Shown: positions 9,427 to 18,356, numbered from the stretch's first letter. The stretch is 48,011 nucleotides of DNA from Paracoccaceae bacterium (GCA_022448245.1 JAKVCO010000026.1:1-48011), one strand, 5' to 3'. The notes: a model not told the origin generated them from the letters alone. Numbers and translations are program-made.

Positions 9427-9801
9427 ATGGGCGAGGGCAAGCGAGTTCTCTTGATCGAGGACGAGCCAAATATCATTGAGGCCGTGCGCTTCATTCTCAG
9501 CCGGGATGGGTGGGTGGTCGACACCCACTCAGACGGTGCGACGGCCATGGCTGCTGTTGCGCGACGCATGCCAGACGTCATCATTCTTGATGCCATGCTG
9601 CCGAACCGTTCGGGGTTTGAGATCTTGCGGGACCTGCGGGAGCAGCCGGACACGGCAGATTTGCCGGTGCTGATGCTGACGGCAAGGGGCCAAGCGAAGG
9701 ACAGAGAGCGGGCCGAGGAGGCCGGGGTTAGCCATTACATGACCAAGCCGTTCTCGAACGCTGAGGTGCTAGAACGGGTGCGCGCCCTGTCAGCGGGCTG
9801 A
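9427..9801 (+). CDS. Stand-alone receiver-domain response regulator
   Basis: A 125-residue CheY-like protein that is only a receiver domain, with no DNA-binding or enzymatic output. The acidic pair is E11-D12, the phosphoacceptor is D55 (VIILDAMLPN), the switch threonine is T85 and the conserved lysine is K107 (YMTKPFS). The start at 9427 follows a GGGAGG site. It stops one base before the next ATG, so it is in an operon with the small membrane protein and the CrbS-like kinase. In the described CrbS/CrbR system CrbR is a full-length LuxR-type regulator; here output must pass through another protein, or this protein may be a phosphate sink or relay (inference). Confidence 0.9.
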   Translation: MGEGKRVLLIEDEPNIIEAVRFILSRDGWVVDTHSDGATAMAAVARRMPDVIILDAMLPNRSGFEILRDLREQPDTADLPVLMLTARGQAKDRERAEEAGVSHYMTKPFSNAEVLERVRALSAG

Positions 9802-9802
9802 C

Positions 9803-10069
9803 ATGGCGCCGCGTCGTTCCGACCCTGGCGGCAAACACGCGATCTTCCTGGAGCGCCGAGGATACCGGCGCAGACGCCTTGCTGATGCCGCGCGCGTCGT
9901 CCCGGTGCTGGGCGGGGTACTGATCCTTATGCCTCTGTTCTGGTCTGATGCGGATGGAGAGCGGGTCAGCACCGTGTCCGCCTTTTTGTATGTGTTCTGT
10001 GTCTGGGCGCTGATGATTGCCGCAGCTGCCGTGATGTCGTGGCTTCTGTCCCGTCCGGACGAGGACTAG
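9803..10069 (+). CDS. Small membrane protein between receiver and kinase
   Basis: An 88-residue protein with a basic N-terminus (Arg-rich residues 16-26) and two hydrophobic segments at about 33-47 and 61-83, so probably a two-helix inner-membrane protein with short cytoplasmic ends. It starts one base after the receiver-gene stop, and the kinase start follows six bases after its own stop, indicating tight co-translation. A small membrane protein at this place in the operon suggests an accessory subunit of the SLC5-type sensor (inference). No known family is recognised. Confidence 0.7.
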   Translation: MAPRRSDPGGKHAIFLERRGYRRRRLADAARVVPVLGGVLILMPLFWSDADGERVSTVSAFLYVFCVWALMIAAAAVMSWLLSRPDED

Positions 10070-10074
10070 TCCCT

Positions 10075-12738
10075 GTGGCGAGCCTGAATCTCCTCCTTTT
10101 TGTATCACTGGCATATGTGATCTTCCTTTTCGGCATCGCGGCCTTCGCAGAGCGCCGTGCGGAACGGGGAAAGGACGGCTGGCTCCGGTCGCCTCTGATC
10201 TACACGCTCTCGCTGTCGGTCTATTGTACGGCGTGGACCTTCTACGGCGCTGTGGGATACGCGGCGCGTTCGGGTCTTGAGTTTCTGACCATCTATTTGG
10301 GCCCGACCGGCGTGCTGATTGGCTGGTGGCTTGTGCTTCGCAAGCTGGTTCGCATCGGACAGGCTGAGCGGATTACTTCCGTCGCTGACCTGATCTCTTC
10401 CCGGTTTGGGAAGTCGACGGCGCTGGGTGTGTCTGTGACGTTGATCGCCGTCATCGGGACCACGCCATACATCGCGCTTCAGCTGCAATCGGTGGTTCTC
10501 GCGATCTCAGCCTTCTCAGAAACCGAAGTCGCAGGCGAACAAACGGCTTTGTGGGTGGCGGCAGGTCTTGCGATCTTCACCATCCTTTTCGGCACCAGAA
10601 ACCTCGATGCCAACGAAAGACACCACGGCGTCGTCATTGCCATCGCCGTAGAGGCGATCGTGAAGCTCGTGGCCCTTTTGGCCGTCGGGGCGTTTGTGGT
10701 GTGGGGCATCGCAGGGGGGATTGGTGATATTGCCAACCGGATCGAGGCGTCTCCCATTTCGAATTGGGAGGTAAGTCAGGGCCGCTGGCTGGGCATCACC
10801 TTCTTGTCTGCAGCAGCCTTCATCTGCCTGCCACGCATGTTCCAGGTGATGGTCGTGGAAAACGGAGATGAGAGGCACCTCGCCACGGCGAGCTGGCTCT
10901 TTCCTGCTTATCTGCTGCTCATGTCGCTCTTTGTGGTGCCTATCGCGGTCGTGGGGTTGGAGCTTTTGCCCGCTGGATCGAACCCTGATCTTTTCGTGCT
11001 CACCCTGCCGTTGAGCCAAGGGCAGGGCGGCCTTGCGATGCTGAGCTTTTTGGGCGGCTTTTCCTCTGCGACGGGCATGGTGATCGTGGCGGCCATCGCT
11101 TTGGCGACCATGGTCTCCAACAACATCGTTCTGCCGACGTGGCTGAGACTTCAGGGGGATCAGGCAAGTGTCACCGGCGACGTCAGATCGCTGCTGATTC
11201 TTTCGCGTCGCTTGTCGATCTCGGTCGTGCTCTTTTTGGGGTACGTCTACTACTACCTCTCGGGGGGTGGTGCGGCACTGGCGGCGATCGGACTGATCTC
11301 CTTTGTTGGTGTGGCGCAGGCCTTGCCGGCTATGATGGGCGGCATTTTTTGGCGGGGGGCCACGAGGTTTGGCGCAGGCGCGGGCCTCGCAGCCGGCGCA
11401 TTGATCTGGGCTTATTCGCTCTTTCTGCCGTCGTTTGGAGCGGGCGCGGTCTTTAGCCAAGCGATGCTGGAGACGGGCCCATGGGGGATTGGTTGGCTGC
11501 GTCCTCAAGCGCTCTTCGGCATTGCGGGTATTGATCCGGTTGTTCACGCCTTCCTTTGGTCAATGCTGCTTAACTCGGCCGCCTTCGTCTTCGTCTCGCT
11601 GCTGACCTTCCCAACCCCGCTCGAGCGACTTCAAGGCGCGCAATTCGTGTCGATCTTTGATCTGGGACGCGAAGCACGGGAATGGCAGCCCCGCCAGGTT
11701 GAGAGCGAGGATTTGCTGATCATGGCCCAACGCATTTTGGGCTCGGGAGAGGCGCAACGCTTGTTCCAGGAATCCGCGGCAGAGCAAGGCAAGCCGGGGC
11801 TTCTACCTGATCCAACGCCGGACTTTCTTGCCGATCTCGAACGCTCCTTGGCGGGCTCAGTGGGGGGCGCGACGGCCCACGCGATGGTCGGCCAAATCGT
11901 GGGCCGCGCAACTGTCACCGTTGAAGAACTGATGGCTGTGGCGGACGAAACGGCGCAGATGATGGAGTATTCCAGCCAACTGGAAGCAAAATCTGATGAG
12001 CAAGCCCGGCTTGCGCGTCAGCTCAGGCGGGCCAATGAAAAGCTCACGCTGCTGTCGGTTCAAAAGGACGCTTTCCTGAGCCAGATCAGTCACGAGCTTA
12101 GGACGCCCATGACGTCGATCCGCGCCTTCTCCGAAATCTTACAGGAAGCGGAGCTCGATAAGACAGACCGTCAAAAGTACGCGTCCGTCATCTATGACGA
12201 GACGATCCGCCTGACCCGCCTTCTGGACGATCTCCTGGATCTCAGCGTGCTGGAGAACGGTCAGGTCACGCTCGAAGTGCAGACCGCCACGATCGGTGCA
12301 GTTATCGACCGTGCGATTGGGTCTGCAACGCTTGGTAAAAAGCTGCGTATCGAGAAACCGAGGCACCGCGGTAGCACTGTCATCGAGACTGATGTGGGCC
12401 GCCTGAGCCAGGTCTTCATCAACCTCATTCGAAACGCTGAGAAATACTGCGATGCGGAAGCGCCGCTTCTGTCGATCCGAATTCGGGAGGCCCAAGGCAT
12501 CGCGACGATCGATTTCATCGACAATGGCTCAGGCATTGCGGCGCCCGAGCGAGAGGTCATCTTTGAGAAATTTTCTCGCCTGACGGATCAGCAACGCGCG
12601 GGTGGTACCGGCCTCGGGCTGGCCATCTGTCGTGAGATCATGACGAACCTGAAGGGCTCGATCACCTATTTGCCGGGGCAGGGCGGCGCAGCGTTCAGAG
12701 TGACTTTGCCGGTCTCGCTCGCCCTGGCGGCAGAGTAG
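10075..12738 (+). CDS. CrbS-like sensor: SLC5 transporter domain fused to histidine kinase
   Basis: An 887-residue membrane sensor from the GTG at 10075, preceded by GAGGA; an earlier GTG at 10039 would overlap the upstream gene. Residues 1-510 form a sodium:solute symporter (SLC5/PutP) domain of about 13 helices. Residues 545-650 match the STAC segment typical of SLC5-kinases, ending in a coiled coil. The kinase core follows: H-box with H673 in ISHELRTP, N-box with N787, then DNGSG at 816-820 and GGTGLGLA at 843-850. CrbS proteins of this build in Vibrio and Pseudomonas govern acs expression in response to acetate; acs lies 8 kb away in this locus. CbrA-type amino-acid sensors share the architecture, so the signal is not proven. 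Confidence 0.88.
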   Translation: MASLNLLLFVSLAYVIFLFGIAAFAERRAERGKDGWLRSPLIYTLSLSVYCTAWTFYGAVGYAARSGLEFLTIYLGPTGVLIGWWLVLRKLVRIGQAERITSVADLISSRFGKSTALGVSVTLIAVIGTTPYIALQLQSVVLAISAFSETEVAGEQTALWVAAGLAIFTILFGTRNLDANERHHGVVIAIAVEAIVKLVALLAVGAFVVWGIAGGIGDIANRIEASPISNWEVSQGRWLGITFLSAAAFICLPRMFQVMVVENGDERHLATASWLFPAYLLLMSLFVVPIAVVGLELLPAGSNPDLFVLTLPLSQGQGGLAMLSFLGGFSSATGMVIVAAIALATMVSNNIVLPTWLRLQGDQASVTGDVRSLLILSRRLSISVVLFLGYVYYYLSGGGAALAAIGLISFVGVAQALPAMMGGIFWRGATRFGAGAGLAAGALIWAYSLFLPSFGAGAVFSQAMLETGPWGIGWLRPQALFGIAGIDPVVHAFLWSMLLNSAAFVFVSLLTFPTPLERLQGAQFVSIFDLGREAREWQPRQVESEDLLIMAQRILGSGEAQRLFQESAAEQGKPGLLPDPTPDFLADLERSLAGSVGGATAHAMVGQIVGRATVTVEELMAVADETAQMMEYSSQLEAKSDEQARLARQLRRANEKLTLLSVQKDAFLSQISHELRTPMTSIRAFSEILQEAELDKTDRQKYASVIYDETIRLTRLLDDLLDLSVLENGQVTLEVQTATIGAVIDRAIGSATLGKKLRIEKPRHRGSTVIETDVGRLSQVFINLIRNAEKYCDAEAPLLSIRIREAQGIATIDFIDNGSGIAAPEREVIFEKFSRLTDQQRAGGTGLGLAICREIMTNLKGSITYLPGQGGAAFRVTLPVSLALAAE

Positions 12739-13164
12739 TCAGCGCGACCCGAAAGCGTCGATTTGTGGTGCGAGACCTCGAAGGTCATAGCCCGCATCAG
12801 AAGTCGCCTTGGTGATCTCTTCCGTGGGCATCTTGCCTGCTTGGCTGAGCGACCAGCAAATCGAGGATCTCGTGCCAGAAGCGCAATAGGCAAGCACAGG
12901 CCCGTCCGTTTCGGACTGGGCATCGGCCTGAACCTGAATATTCTCCATGGTCATCTGACCGTGAACCAACGGGTTGTCGATGAAGGTCATGCCGGCGGCT
13001 TCGACCGCGATGCGCAGGACCTCGGCCTGAAGCTCCACCGGGATTTCCTCGTTCGGCCGATTGCAAATGACCGTCTTAAAACCGGCAGCGGCAATGTCGG
13101 GCACGTCCGTCGGCTCGATTTGCGGCGTTACGGCATAGGCGGGGGTCAGTCGGCGAATATCCAT
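12739..13164 (-). CDS. TIGR01244 family phosphatase-like/sulfur transferase protein
   Basis: A 141-residue protein of the DUF442 (beta-lactamase hydrolase-like, N-terminal) family, which has a dual-specificity-phosphatase fold. The active-site loop reads AYCASGTRSSICW, a Cys-x5-Arg type loop, and the N-terminus MDIRRLTPAYAVTPQIEP is typical of the family. The start at 13164 removes 20 unlikely upstream residues; its ribosome site is weak. In other bacteria relatives are fused to a persulfide dioxygenase and linked to sulfide detoxification, but here no such partner is nearby. The stop codon abuts the kinase stop on the opposite strand with no gap. Confidence 0.75.
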   Translation of the reverse strand: MDIRRLTPAYAVTPQIEPTDVPDIAAAGFKTVICNRPNEEIPVELQAEVLRIAVEAAGMTFIDNPLVHGQMTMENIQVQADAQSETDGPVLAYCASGTRSSICWSLSQAGKMPTEEITKATSDAGYDLRGLAPQIDAFGSR

Positions 13165-13286
13165 ACGCGCGAAGGTAAAGCGACGGCGTAACGGCGTAAA
13201 GGCCACGATCGAGAGCCCTAGCACTTGATGCTGTAGGAAGATTTCCGCAAGTTATCCACAGAACGTATCGACGGTGTTGGTGGCAG

Positions 13287-15350
13287 ATGAGCGAAGTCGT
13301 AAAGGTTTCAGCGCGCGATGGGGTGGCCGTCGTCGAGGTGTGCAATCCACCGGTGAACGCCTTGAGCCAGGCGGTCCGCCAGGGCCTTGTCGACGCCATG
13401 GCGCGCGTCGCTAGCGATGATGGCATTCAAGCGGCTATCCTGATCGGGGCAGGGCGCACTTTTCCCGCGGGCGCCGATATCCGTGAATTCGATGCTCCTG
13501 CGCAGGAGCCGCATCTCCCGGATGTCTGCAACGCCATTGAGAATTGCCCCAAGCCCGTGGTGGCGTGCCTGCACGGAACGGCGTTGGGCGGCGGGTATGA
13601 GATTGCCCTAGCTGCACACGCACGGCTTGCGACGCCGGGCACGCGTGTCGGGCTGCCTGAGATCGGATTGGGCGTGATGCCAGGTGCGGGTGGAACGCAG
13701 CGTTTGCCCCGGCTTGTGGCCGTTGAGGATGCGTTGTCGATGATCTTGTCGGGCGCACCGGTCGACGCGGCAAAGACTCGGGAAAAGGGGTATGTCGACG
13801 GGATCGTTGAGGGCGACCTTGCTTCGGCAGGCATTACCTTTGCGAAGTCTCTCGTCGGCAAACCGCTCAAACCCGTGGGCGCTCGGCGCGAGCGCTTTAG
13901 CGATGGTTTCGGATACCAAGCCGCTGTTGATGCAGCGCGCCGCGAGGCCGGTGAAGACGCCAGCCGTGCAAGACGTGCGATTATTGATTGTATCGAAGCC
14001 GCTCCATTGCTTCCCTTCGATCAGGGCCTCGCGCTTGAGCGTGATCACTTTCTGGAGCTTCGGGAGACGGTCGAAGCAAAGGCTTTGCGCCATGTGTTCC
14101 TCGCAACGCGTCTGGCGGTGAAGCCGCGCCCCGATCTGCCTGAGCCCGCGAATGTGTCTCAAGTCGCGATTTTTGGCGGCGGGTTGATGGGATCGGGGAT
14201 CACTGTTTCCTGCCTTGATGCAGGGTTCAGCGTGATTGTGATCGAGCAACCTGAAGCCCTTGAGCGCACGCGCGCCCGCGTCGGGGGGATCTATGATCGC
14301 GCGGTCGAGAGGGGACGCTTGTCGCCACAGATGCGCGACGAAAGGCTTTCGCGCTTGTCCGTCGATGCTGAAAAGAGCGCCATCGCTTCGGCGGACCTAA
14401 TCCTCGAAGCTGTGCCAGATGATCGTGACCTTAAGGCCCAGTTGTTCCGAGACATCGCGGCCCATGCCAAGCCCGGTGCGATCTTGGCGACGAATACGTC
14501 ATACCTCGATGTGGATGATCTGGCCGAGACTTCGGGACGGCCGCAGGATTTCGTCGGTTTGCACTTCTTTTCGCCGGCTCACGTGCAGCAGGCCATGGAA
14601 GTGGTCGTCGGTCGCGAAACATCCGCCCTAACCGAAGCCACAGCCTTCGCATTTGGCAATGCCATCAAGAAAAAGCCGGTGCGGTCAGAAAACGCCGAAG
14701 GCTTCATCGGAAACCGCGTGCTCACGGCCTATCGCAGGGCAGCGGATTACTTGCTCGAAGACGGGGCGAGCCCGTCTGAGATTGATGCCGCCATGCGCGC
14801 GTTTGGGTTCAAGATGGGCCCGTACCAAGTGCTCGATATGGCCGGCCTCGATATTTCATGGGCGCGCCGCAAGCGCTTGGGTGAAGCGACGGCTGAGGGC
14901 ACGCGCTACGTGCGCATTGGGGACGCGATGTGCGAGGCGGGCCGTTTTGGCCAGAAGACGGCCAAGGGATACTACCGCTACGAGGAGGGGAGCCGTACGC
15001 CGCTGACGGACCCAGAGGCGACGGCCATCATCGATCGCGAGCGTGCTGCCAAAGGCGTCACGCCTCGTGAAATCTCAAGCGAGGAGATCCAGCGCACCTG
15101 CCTGATCGCGATGATGAACGAGGGGGGCAAACTTCTCGATGAAAGCGTTGCCGAGCGCGCTGGCGACATCGACATCCTCATGATCCTGGGTCTTGGGTTC
15201 CCACGCGAGAAGGGTGGCCCGATGAAGGCCGCCGAACTTGCAGGCCTGCTAGGACAGCTGAGAGATCTGGAGACCTGGTCGAAAGAGGATGTGTTCTGGA
15301 CGCCGTCCAAAGCCCTCAAGAACGCTGTGAAAAACGGCAGCCAGTTCTAG
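13287..15350 (+). CDS. fadB: Multifunctional enoyl-CoA hydratase / 3-hydroxyacyl-CoA dehydrogenase
   Basis: A 687-residue beta-oxidation enzyme that hydrates trans-2-enoyl-CoA and oxidises the 3-hydroxyacyl-CoA with NAD. The N-terminal crotonase domain has the oxyanion-hole and catalytic sequences PAGADIREF (60-68), GGGYE with E105, and LPEIGLG with E125, equivalent to the two E. coli FadB glutamates. A 3-hydroxyacyl-CoA dehydrogenase Rossmann motif GGGLMGSG is at 297-304, and two C-terminal dehydrogenase domains follow, including NAEGFIGNRVL. The architecture is the monofunctional-polypeptide type of roughly 690-730 residues. No thiolase (fadA) is adjacent. It fits the acyl-CoA theme of the neighbouring locus, but chain-length preference cannot be read. 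Confidence 0.9.
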   Translation: MSEVVKVSARDGVAVVEVCNPPVNALSQAVRQGLVDAMARVASDDGIQAAILIGAGRTFPAGADIREFDAPAQEPHLPDVCNAIENCPKPVVACLHGTALGGGYEIALAAHARLATPGTRVGLPEIGLGVMPGAGGTQRLPRLVAVEDALSMILSGAPVDAAKTREKGYVDGIVEGDLASAGITFAKSLVGKPLKPVGARRERFSDGFGYQAAVDAARREAGEDASRARRAIIDCIEAAPLLPFDQGLALERDHFLELRETVEAKALRHVFLATRLAVKPRPDLPEPANVSQVAIFGGGLMGSGITVSCLDAGFSVIVIEQPEALERTRARVGGIYDRAVERGRLSPQMRDERLSRLSVDAEKSAIASADLILEAVPDDRDLKAQLFRDIAAHAKPGAILATNTSYLDVDDLAETSGRPQDFVGLHFFSPAHVQQAMEVVVGRETSALTEATAFAFGNAIKKKPVRSENAEGFIGNRVLTAYRRAADYLLEDGASPSEIDAAMRAFGFKMGPYQVLDMAGLDISWARRKRLGEATAEGTRYVRIGDAMCEAGRFGQKTAKGYYRYEEGSRTPLTDPEATAIIDRERAAKGVTPREISSEEIQRTCLIAMMNEGGKLLDESVAERAGDIDILMILGLGFPREKGGPMKAAELAGLLGQLRDLETWSKEDVFWTPSKALKNAVKNGSQF

Positions 15351-15565
15351 GCGAGGAAGATCCCGACCACTACGCACATGAGGCCTATGCCGGCGAGCGC
15401 CAGCGCGCCCAGATTGATGGCAACGAGCGTTTGCAGACGTGCTTTCATTTCCTCATCGCTGAGGTTTGCCTTGCGCGCGCGCATGACCGCAAAGATGCAA
15501 TAGCCAAGAAGACCCAGCCCGGCGACGGTAATGACGGTGCCAATGGGCACGAGTGTTGCGATCAT
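15347..15565 (-). CDS. Small two-helix membrane protein
   Basis: A 72-residue protein from ATG 15565 with an AAGGGGA ribosome site. Hydrophobic segments lie at about residues 3-24 and 48-70, with a charged stretch between (ARKANLSDEEMKARLQ), so both helices probably span the inner membrane around a short cytoplasmic hairpin. The stop codon overlaps the fadB stop region by four bases in convergent orientation. It resembles short uncharacterised proteins common in Rhodobacteraceae; function unknown. Confidence 0.75.
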   Translation of the reverse strand: MIATLVPIGTVITVAGLGLLGYCIFAVMRARKANLSDEEMKARLQTLVAINLGALALAGIGLMCVVVGIFLA

Positions 15566-15677
15566 GGTGTTCCCCTTTGGTGGGACACTTAATCCACAGA
15601 CAATCCGAGGCCAAGGCCTTGCGGGGCGCACGCGCGGTGGATATCCGAGGCCCTCGTACAAGAGGAGAGTTGAAGGC

Positions 15678-15956
15678 ATGAGCAACCAGGCAACAGACAT
15701 CGACAGCGGCGGCCAGTCGGAAAGCTATCGTGTGACTGCTGGCGAATTGCGCCAGTTCATCGAACGCTTCGAGCGGCTCGACGCCGAGAAGAAGGACCTT
15801 GCTGAGCAGCAAAAGGAAGTCATGGCTGAAGCGAAGGCGCGCGGTTACGACACCAAGGTCATGCGCAAGATCGTGGCCCTTCGCAAGCGCGACAAGGACG
15901 ACATCGCCGAAGAAGAAGCGGTGCTGGACATGTACAAATCAGCGCTGGGCATGTGA
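15678..15956 (+). CDS. gapR: GapR-type nucleoid-associated protein (DUF2312)
   Basis: A 92-residue protein almost entirely of coiled-coil helix, matching the DUF2312 family; in Caulobacter this is GapR, which binds overtwisted AT-rich DNA and helps topoisomerases. Recognisable elements are the YRVTAGELRQFIERFERL segment at about 17-34 and the Lys/Arg-rich GYDTKVMRKIVALRKRDK segment near 57-74. The start at 15678 follows GAGGAGAG. Upstream in-frame codons up to 15531 overlap the divergent small membrane gene and are not used. Neighbours give no functional link; the gene is a chromosomal housekeeping gene in alphaproteobacteria. Confidence 0.9.
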   Translation: MSNQATDIDSGGQSESYRVTAGELRQFIERFERLDAEKKDLAEQQKEVMAEAKARGYDTKVMRKIVALRKRDKDDIAEEEAVLDMYKSALGM

Positions 15957-15968
15957 TCAATGCTTAGG

Positions 15969-16844
15969 TCACGGCGTGATGAGCGTTACGCCGTGAATGC
16001 GATCTATGGCGTATAGATCCTCTTCGTAGGCGTCTGTCAGGGCGTCTACGGTCTCGTCTGTCCAGCCGGGCATATCGAGCTCTTCTTCCAGTTCCTCAAG
16101 CAAGGCGAACTTGTCAAGAAAGGCCGCGATGATCCGGCGTTTTTGAACTTCGGTCTGCGGTGGGTGGCTTTCTAAGTATTTGAGGAAACGCGAGAAGCCT
16201 TCCTCGGTCATGATTTCGGCGAGCAGATCAAAGCCGCCAATGATAGGTGTGTTGAACTCACTCCCCGAAATCTCACTGATCAGCTGCGACCAGATCAAAG
16301 GGGTGTCTTCGTTACACCAGACCGTCAGCTCCGCGCGCGGGCAGGCTTCCCGCAGGCGGGTGATGACGTCAGACCAACGAATGTCGAAAGGATCGAGCTC
16401 TGCAACCAGATGGTCCCTTGCATTGTCGGGCAGGGACGACAGCACGGCGGGAATAAAGCTCGCCGGATTGCGGATGGCGAGATGAAGCTCCAACTGGTCT
16501 TCCGCGAAGAGTTCCCCCAAGGCCGCGACGCGCGGGGGACCAAGCTTGTAGAACTGTCCGCCCTCGAAGATGCGCGCGTTAATGCAACAGAAGTTCGGAT
16601 TGCTCATCACGACGCGTTCGGCGTCCTGATGCCCGAGGATCGCCTCGATAACCTCGTCACGTCCCATGTGCTGGGTTTCGGGCGAGGCCTGATTGCTTAG
16701 AAGCTCTCTGAGAAGTTTGCGGTAGCCGCCCGGGTTCGGCACCGCAATTCGCTGTTCAGTCAGAGTATCCCGGTTCTTTAGAAGACACTTTAGAAGCCGG
16801 TTCTCATCCGTCTCGTGCGCCCCGATATGATAAACGATTTCCAT
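15969..16844 (-). CDS. Conserved unknown protein, sulfotransferase-like start
   Basis: A 291-residue cytoplasmic protein from ATG 16844. The opening MEIVYHIGAHETDENRLLKC and the following KNRDTL...PNPGGYRKLLREL resemble the start of sulfotransferase-like or glycan-modifying proteins, where a first-strand His-Gly-Ala-His loop replaces the PAPS-binding loop, but no classical 5'-PSB Lys/Arg-Ser/Thr motif is seen. The middle has LELHLAIRNPASFIPAVLSS, which also occurs in sulfotransferase-like proteins (the 3'-PSB Arg-x7-Ser region). The C-terminal third is acidic. Upstream in-frame codons to 16922 lack a ribosome site. It appears to be a Rhodobacteraceae conserved hypothetical; function unknown. 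Confidence 0.65.
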   Translation of the reverse strand: MEIVYHIGAHETDENRLLKCLLKNRDTLTEQRIAVPNPGGYRKLLRELLSNQASPETQHMGRDEVIEAILGHQDAERVVMSNPNFCCINARIFEGGQFYKLGPPRVAALGELFAEDQLELHLAIRNPASFIPAVLSSLPDNARDHLVAELDPFDIRWSDVITRLREACPRAELTVWCNEDTPLIWSQLISEISGSEFNTPIIGGFDLLAEIMTEEGFSRFLKYLESHPPQTEVQKRRIIAAFLDKFALLEELEEELDMPGWTDETVDALTDAYEEDLYAIDRIHGVTLITP

Positions 16845-16942
16845 ACCGTCGGTTTGTCTCTTTCTGACTGCTACTTGGTTAATGAAACGAATTTTCTCAC
16901 CACGCAAGGATGCAGCTGCCACGCAAAGGTCGCAGCAACAGC

Positions 16943-16971
16943 TTGCAAGCGCGCTTCGGCCTCGCTAACAG
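16943..16971 (+). promoter_or_regulatory. Sigma-70-type promoter of tRNA-Thr
   Basis: A -35 box TTGCAA (16943-16948) and a -10 box TAACAG (16966-16971) are separated by exactly 17 bases. Transcription would begin about 3-5 bases before the tRNA 5' end, typical of stable RNA genes. Confidence 0.65.
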
Positions 16972-16980
16972 AGCGCTCGT

Positions 16981-17056
16981 GCCTCTATAGCTCAGCTGGT
17001 AGAGCAACTGATTTGTAATCAGTGGGTCGGGAGTTCGAGTCTCTCTGGGGGCACCA
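16981..17056 (+). tRNA. tRNA-Thr (anticodon UGU)
   Basis: A 76-base cloverleaf with encoded CCA. The acceptor stem pairs GCCTCTA with TGGGGGC (two G-U pairs). The D arm is AGCTCAGCTGGTAGAGCA. The anticodon stem ACTGA/TCAGT closes the loop TTTGTAA, giving anticodon TGT. The T arm is GGGAG-TTCGAGT-CTCTC. Discriminator A is followed by CCA at 17054-17056. It decodes ACA and probably other ACN threonine codons. It ends seven bases before the convergent xylA stop. Confidence 0.97.
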
Positions 17057-17063
17057 CAATCAC

Positions 17064-18356
17064 TCAGACAAATCGCGAGACGTAGTTCTCAAGACGCTCC
17101 TGGCGGCCGGACTTCGGCTCTGGAGAATGCGTTGATCCGCGAACGGCTGAATGGATTTCCTCGAGGCCCAGCGATGTGAGGTCGTTGTTGTCCCAACCGG
17201 CGTAGCGCTCTGCGCGCATGGCTTCGAGGCCGCCGTCTTCGAGCATCGCCGCAGCAGCCATAAGACCGCGTGCGCAGACATCCATGCCGCCCACGTGGGC
17301 AAGCAAAAGATCCTCGGCATCCAAGGACTGGCGGCGCAGTTTGGCGTCGAAGTTCGTACCGCCCGTGGTGAAGCCACCTGCGCGGAGGACTTCGTAGTAG
17401 GCGAGAGCCACTTCGCGTGGGTTATCGGGGAACTGATCGGTATCCCAGCCAGACTGGTAGTCGTTCCGGTTCATGTCGATGGAGCCAAGAATGTCGAGCG
17501 AGGCGGCCAAGGCAAGCTCGTGTTCGAAGGAATGACCAGCAAGGATCGCGTGGCCTTGCTCGATATTCACCTTCACTTCTTTCTCGAGGCCGAACTCCTT
17601 GAGGAAGCCGTAAACGGTGGCGACGTCGAAGTCATACTGGTGCTTGGTCGGCTCCTGAGGTTTCGGTTCGATCAGAATGGTGCCTTCAAAGCCGATCTTG
17701 TGCTTGTATTCGACGACGCGCTGTAGGAACGCGCCGGCCTGTGCGCGTTCACGGCGCAGATCGGTGTTGAGGAGGGTTTCGTAGCCTTCACGGCCGCCCC
17801 AAAGAACGTAGTTTTCGCCGTTCAGTGCATTCGTGGCGTCCATGCAGCTTTTCACCGTTGCGGCGGCGTAGGCATAGATCTCTGGATCAGGGTTGGTAGC
17901 TGCACCTGCCATGAAACGGCGGTGAGAGAACAAGTTCGCCGTGCCCCAAAGGAGCTTCACGCCCGTTTCTTCCATCTTTGCAGCGAAGATGTCGGTGATC
18001 TCTTTTAAGCGGTCTTCGCTTTCGGCGAAAGTCGCGCCTTCGGGCCTGACGTCCGCGTCGTGAAAGCAGAAATAGGGCGCGCCGAGCCGTGAGAAGAGGT
18101 CAAAGGCAACGTCTGCTTTGAGGCGCGCGGCCTCCATGCTGTTACCAAACCAGGGGCGTTCGAAGGTCTGGCCGCCGAACGGATCGCCTCCGGGCCACGC
18201 GAATGAGTGCCAATAGGCGATCGCAAACCGCAGATGGTCTTTCAGCTTTTTGCCCATGACAACCGCTTCGGGATCATAGTGACGGAAGGCGAACTCATTG
18301 TCCGTATCTGACCCTTCGAAAGTGACGGAGGGGCAGGCGGCGAAAAAGTCGGTCAT
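17064..18356 (-). CDS. xylA: Xylose isomerase
   Basis: Converts D-xylose to D-xylulose (and glucose to fructose in vitro) with two divalent metals, in the cytoplasm. The 430-residue length fits the class II, long type. Signatures are [12 protein letters not shown] around residue 97-108 with the catalytic His, [11 protein letters not shown] near 185, and the metal-binding [16 protein letters not shown] near 231-246. It overlaps xylB by four bases (ATGA type), so the two are translationally coupled with xylB first. The neighbouring tRNA is on the opposite strand and unrelated. Confidence 0.96.
   Translation of the reverse strand: MTDFFAACPSVTFEGSDTDNEFAFRHYDPEAVVMGKKLKDHLRFAIAYWHSFAWPGGDPFGGQTFERPWFGNSMEAARLKADVAFDLFSRLGAPYFCFHDADVRPEGATFAESEDRLKEITDIFAAKMEETGVKLLWGTANLFSHRRFMAGAATNPDPEIYAYAAATVKSCMDATNALNGENYVLWGGREGYETLLNTDLRRERAQAGAFLQRVVEYKHKIGFEGTILIEPKPQEPTKHQYDFDVATVYGFLKEFGLEKEVKVNIEQGHAILAGHSFEHELALAASLDILGSIDMNRNDYQSGWDTDQFPDNPREVALAYYEVLRAGGFTTGGTNFDAKLRRQSLDAEDLLLAHVGGMDVCARGLMAAAAMLEDGGLEAMRAERYAGWDNNDLTSLGLEEIHSAVRGSTHSPEPKSGRQERLENYVSRFV

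Noticed and set aside
10516..11547. Minus-strand open frame inside the kinase gene (343 codons)
   Set aside because: Arg/His/Gln-rich noise opposite the well-supported SLC5 domain.
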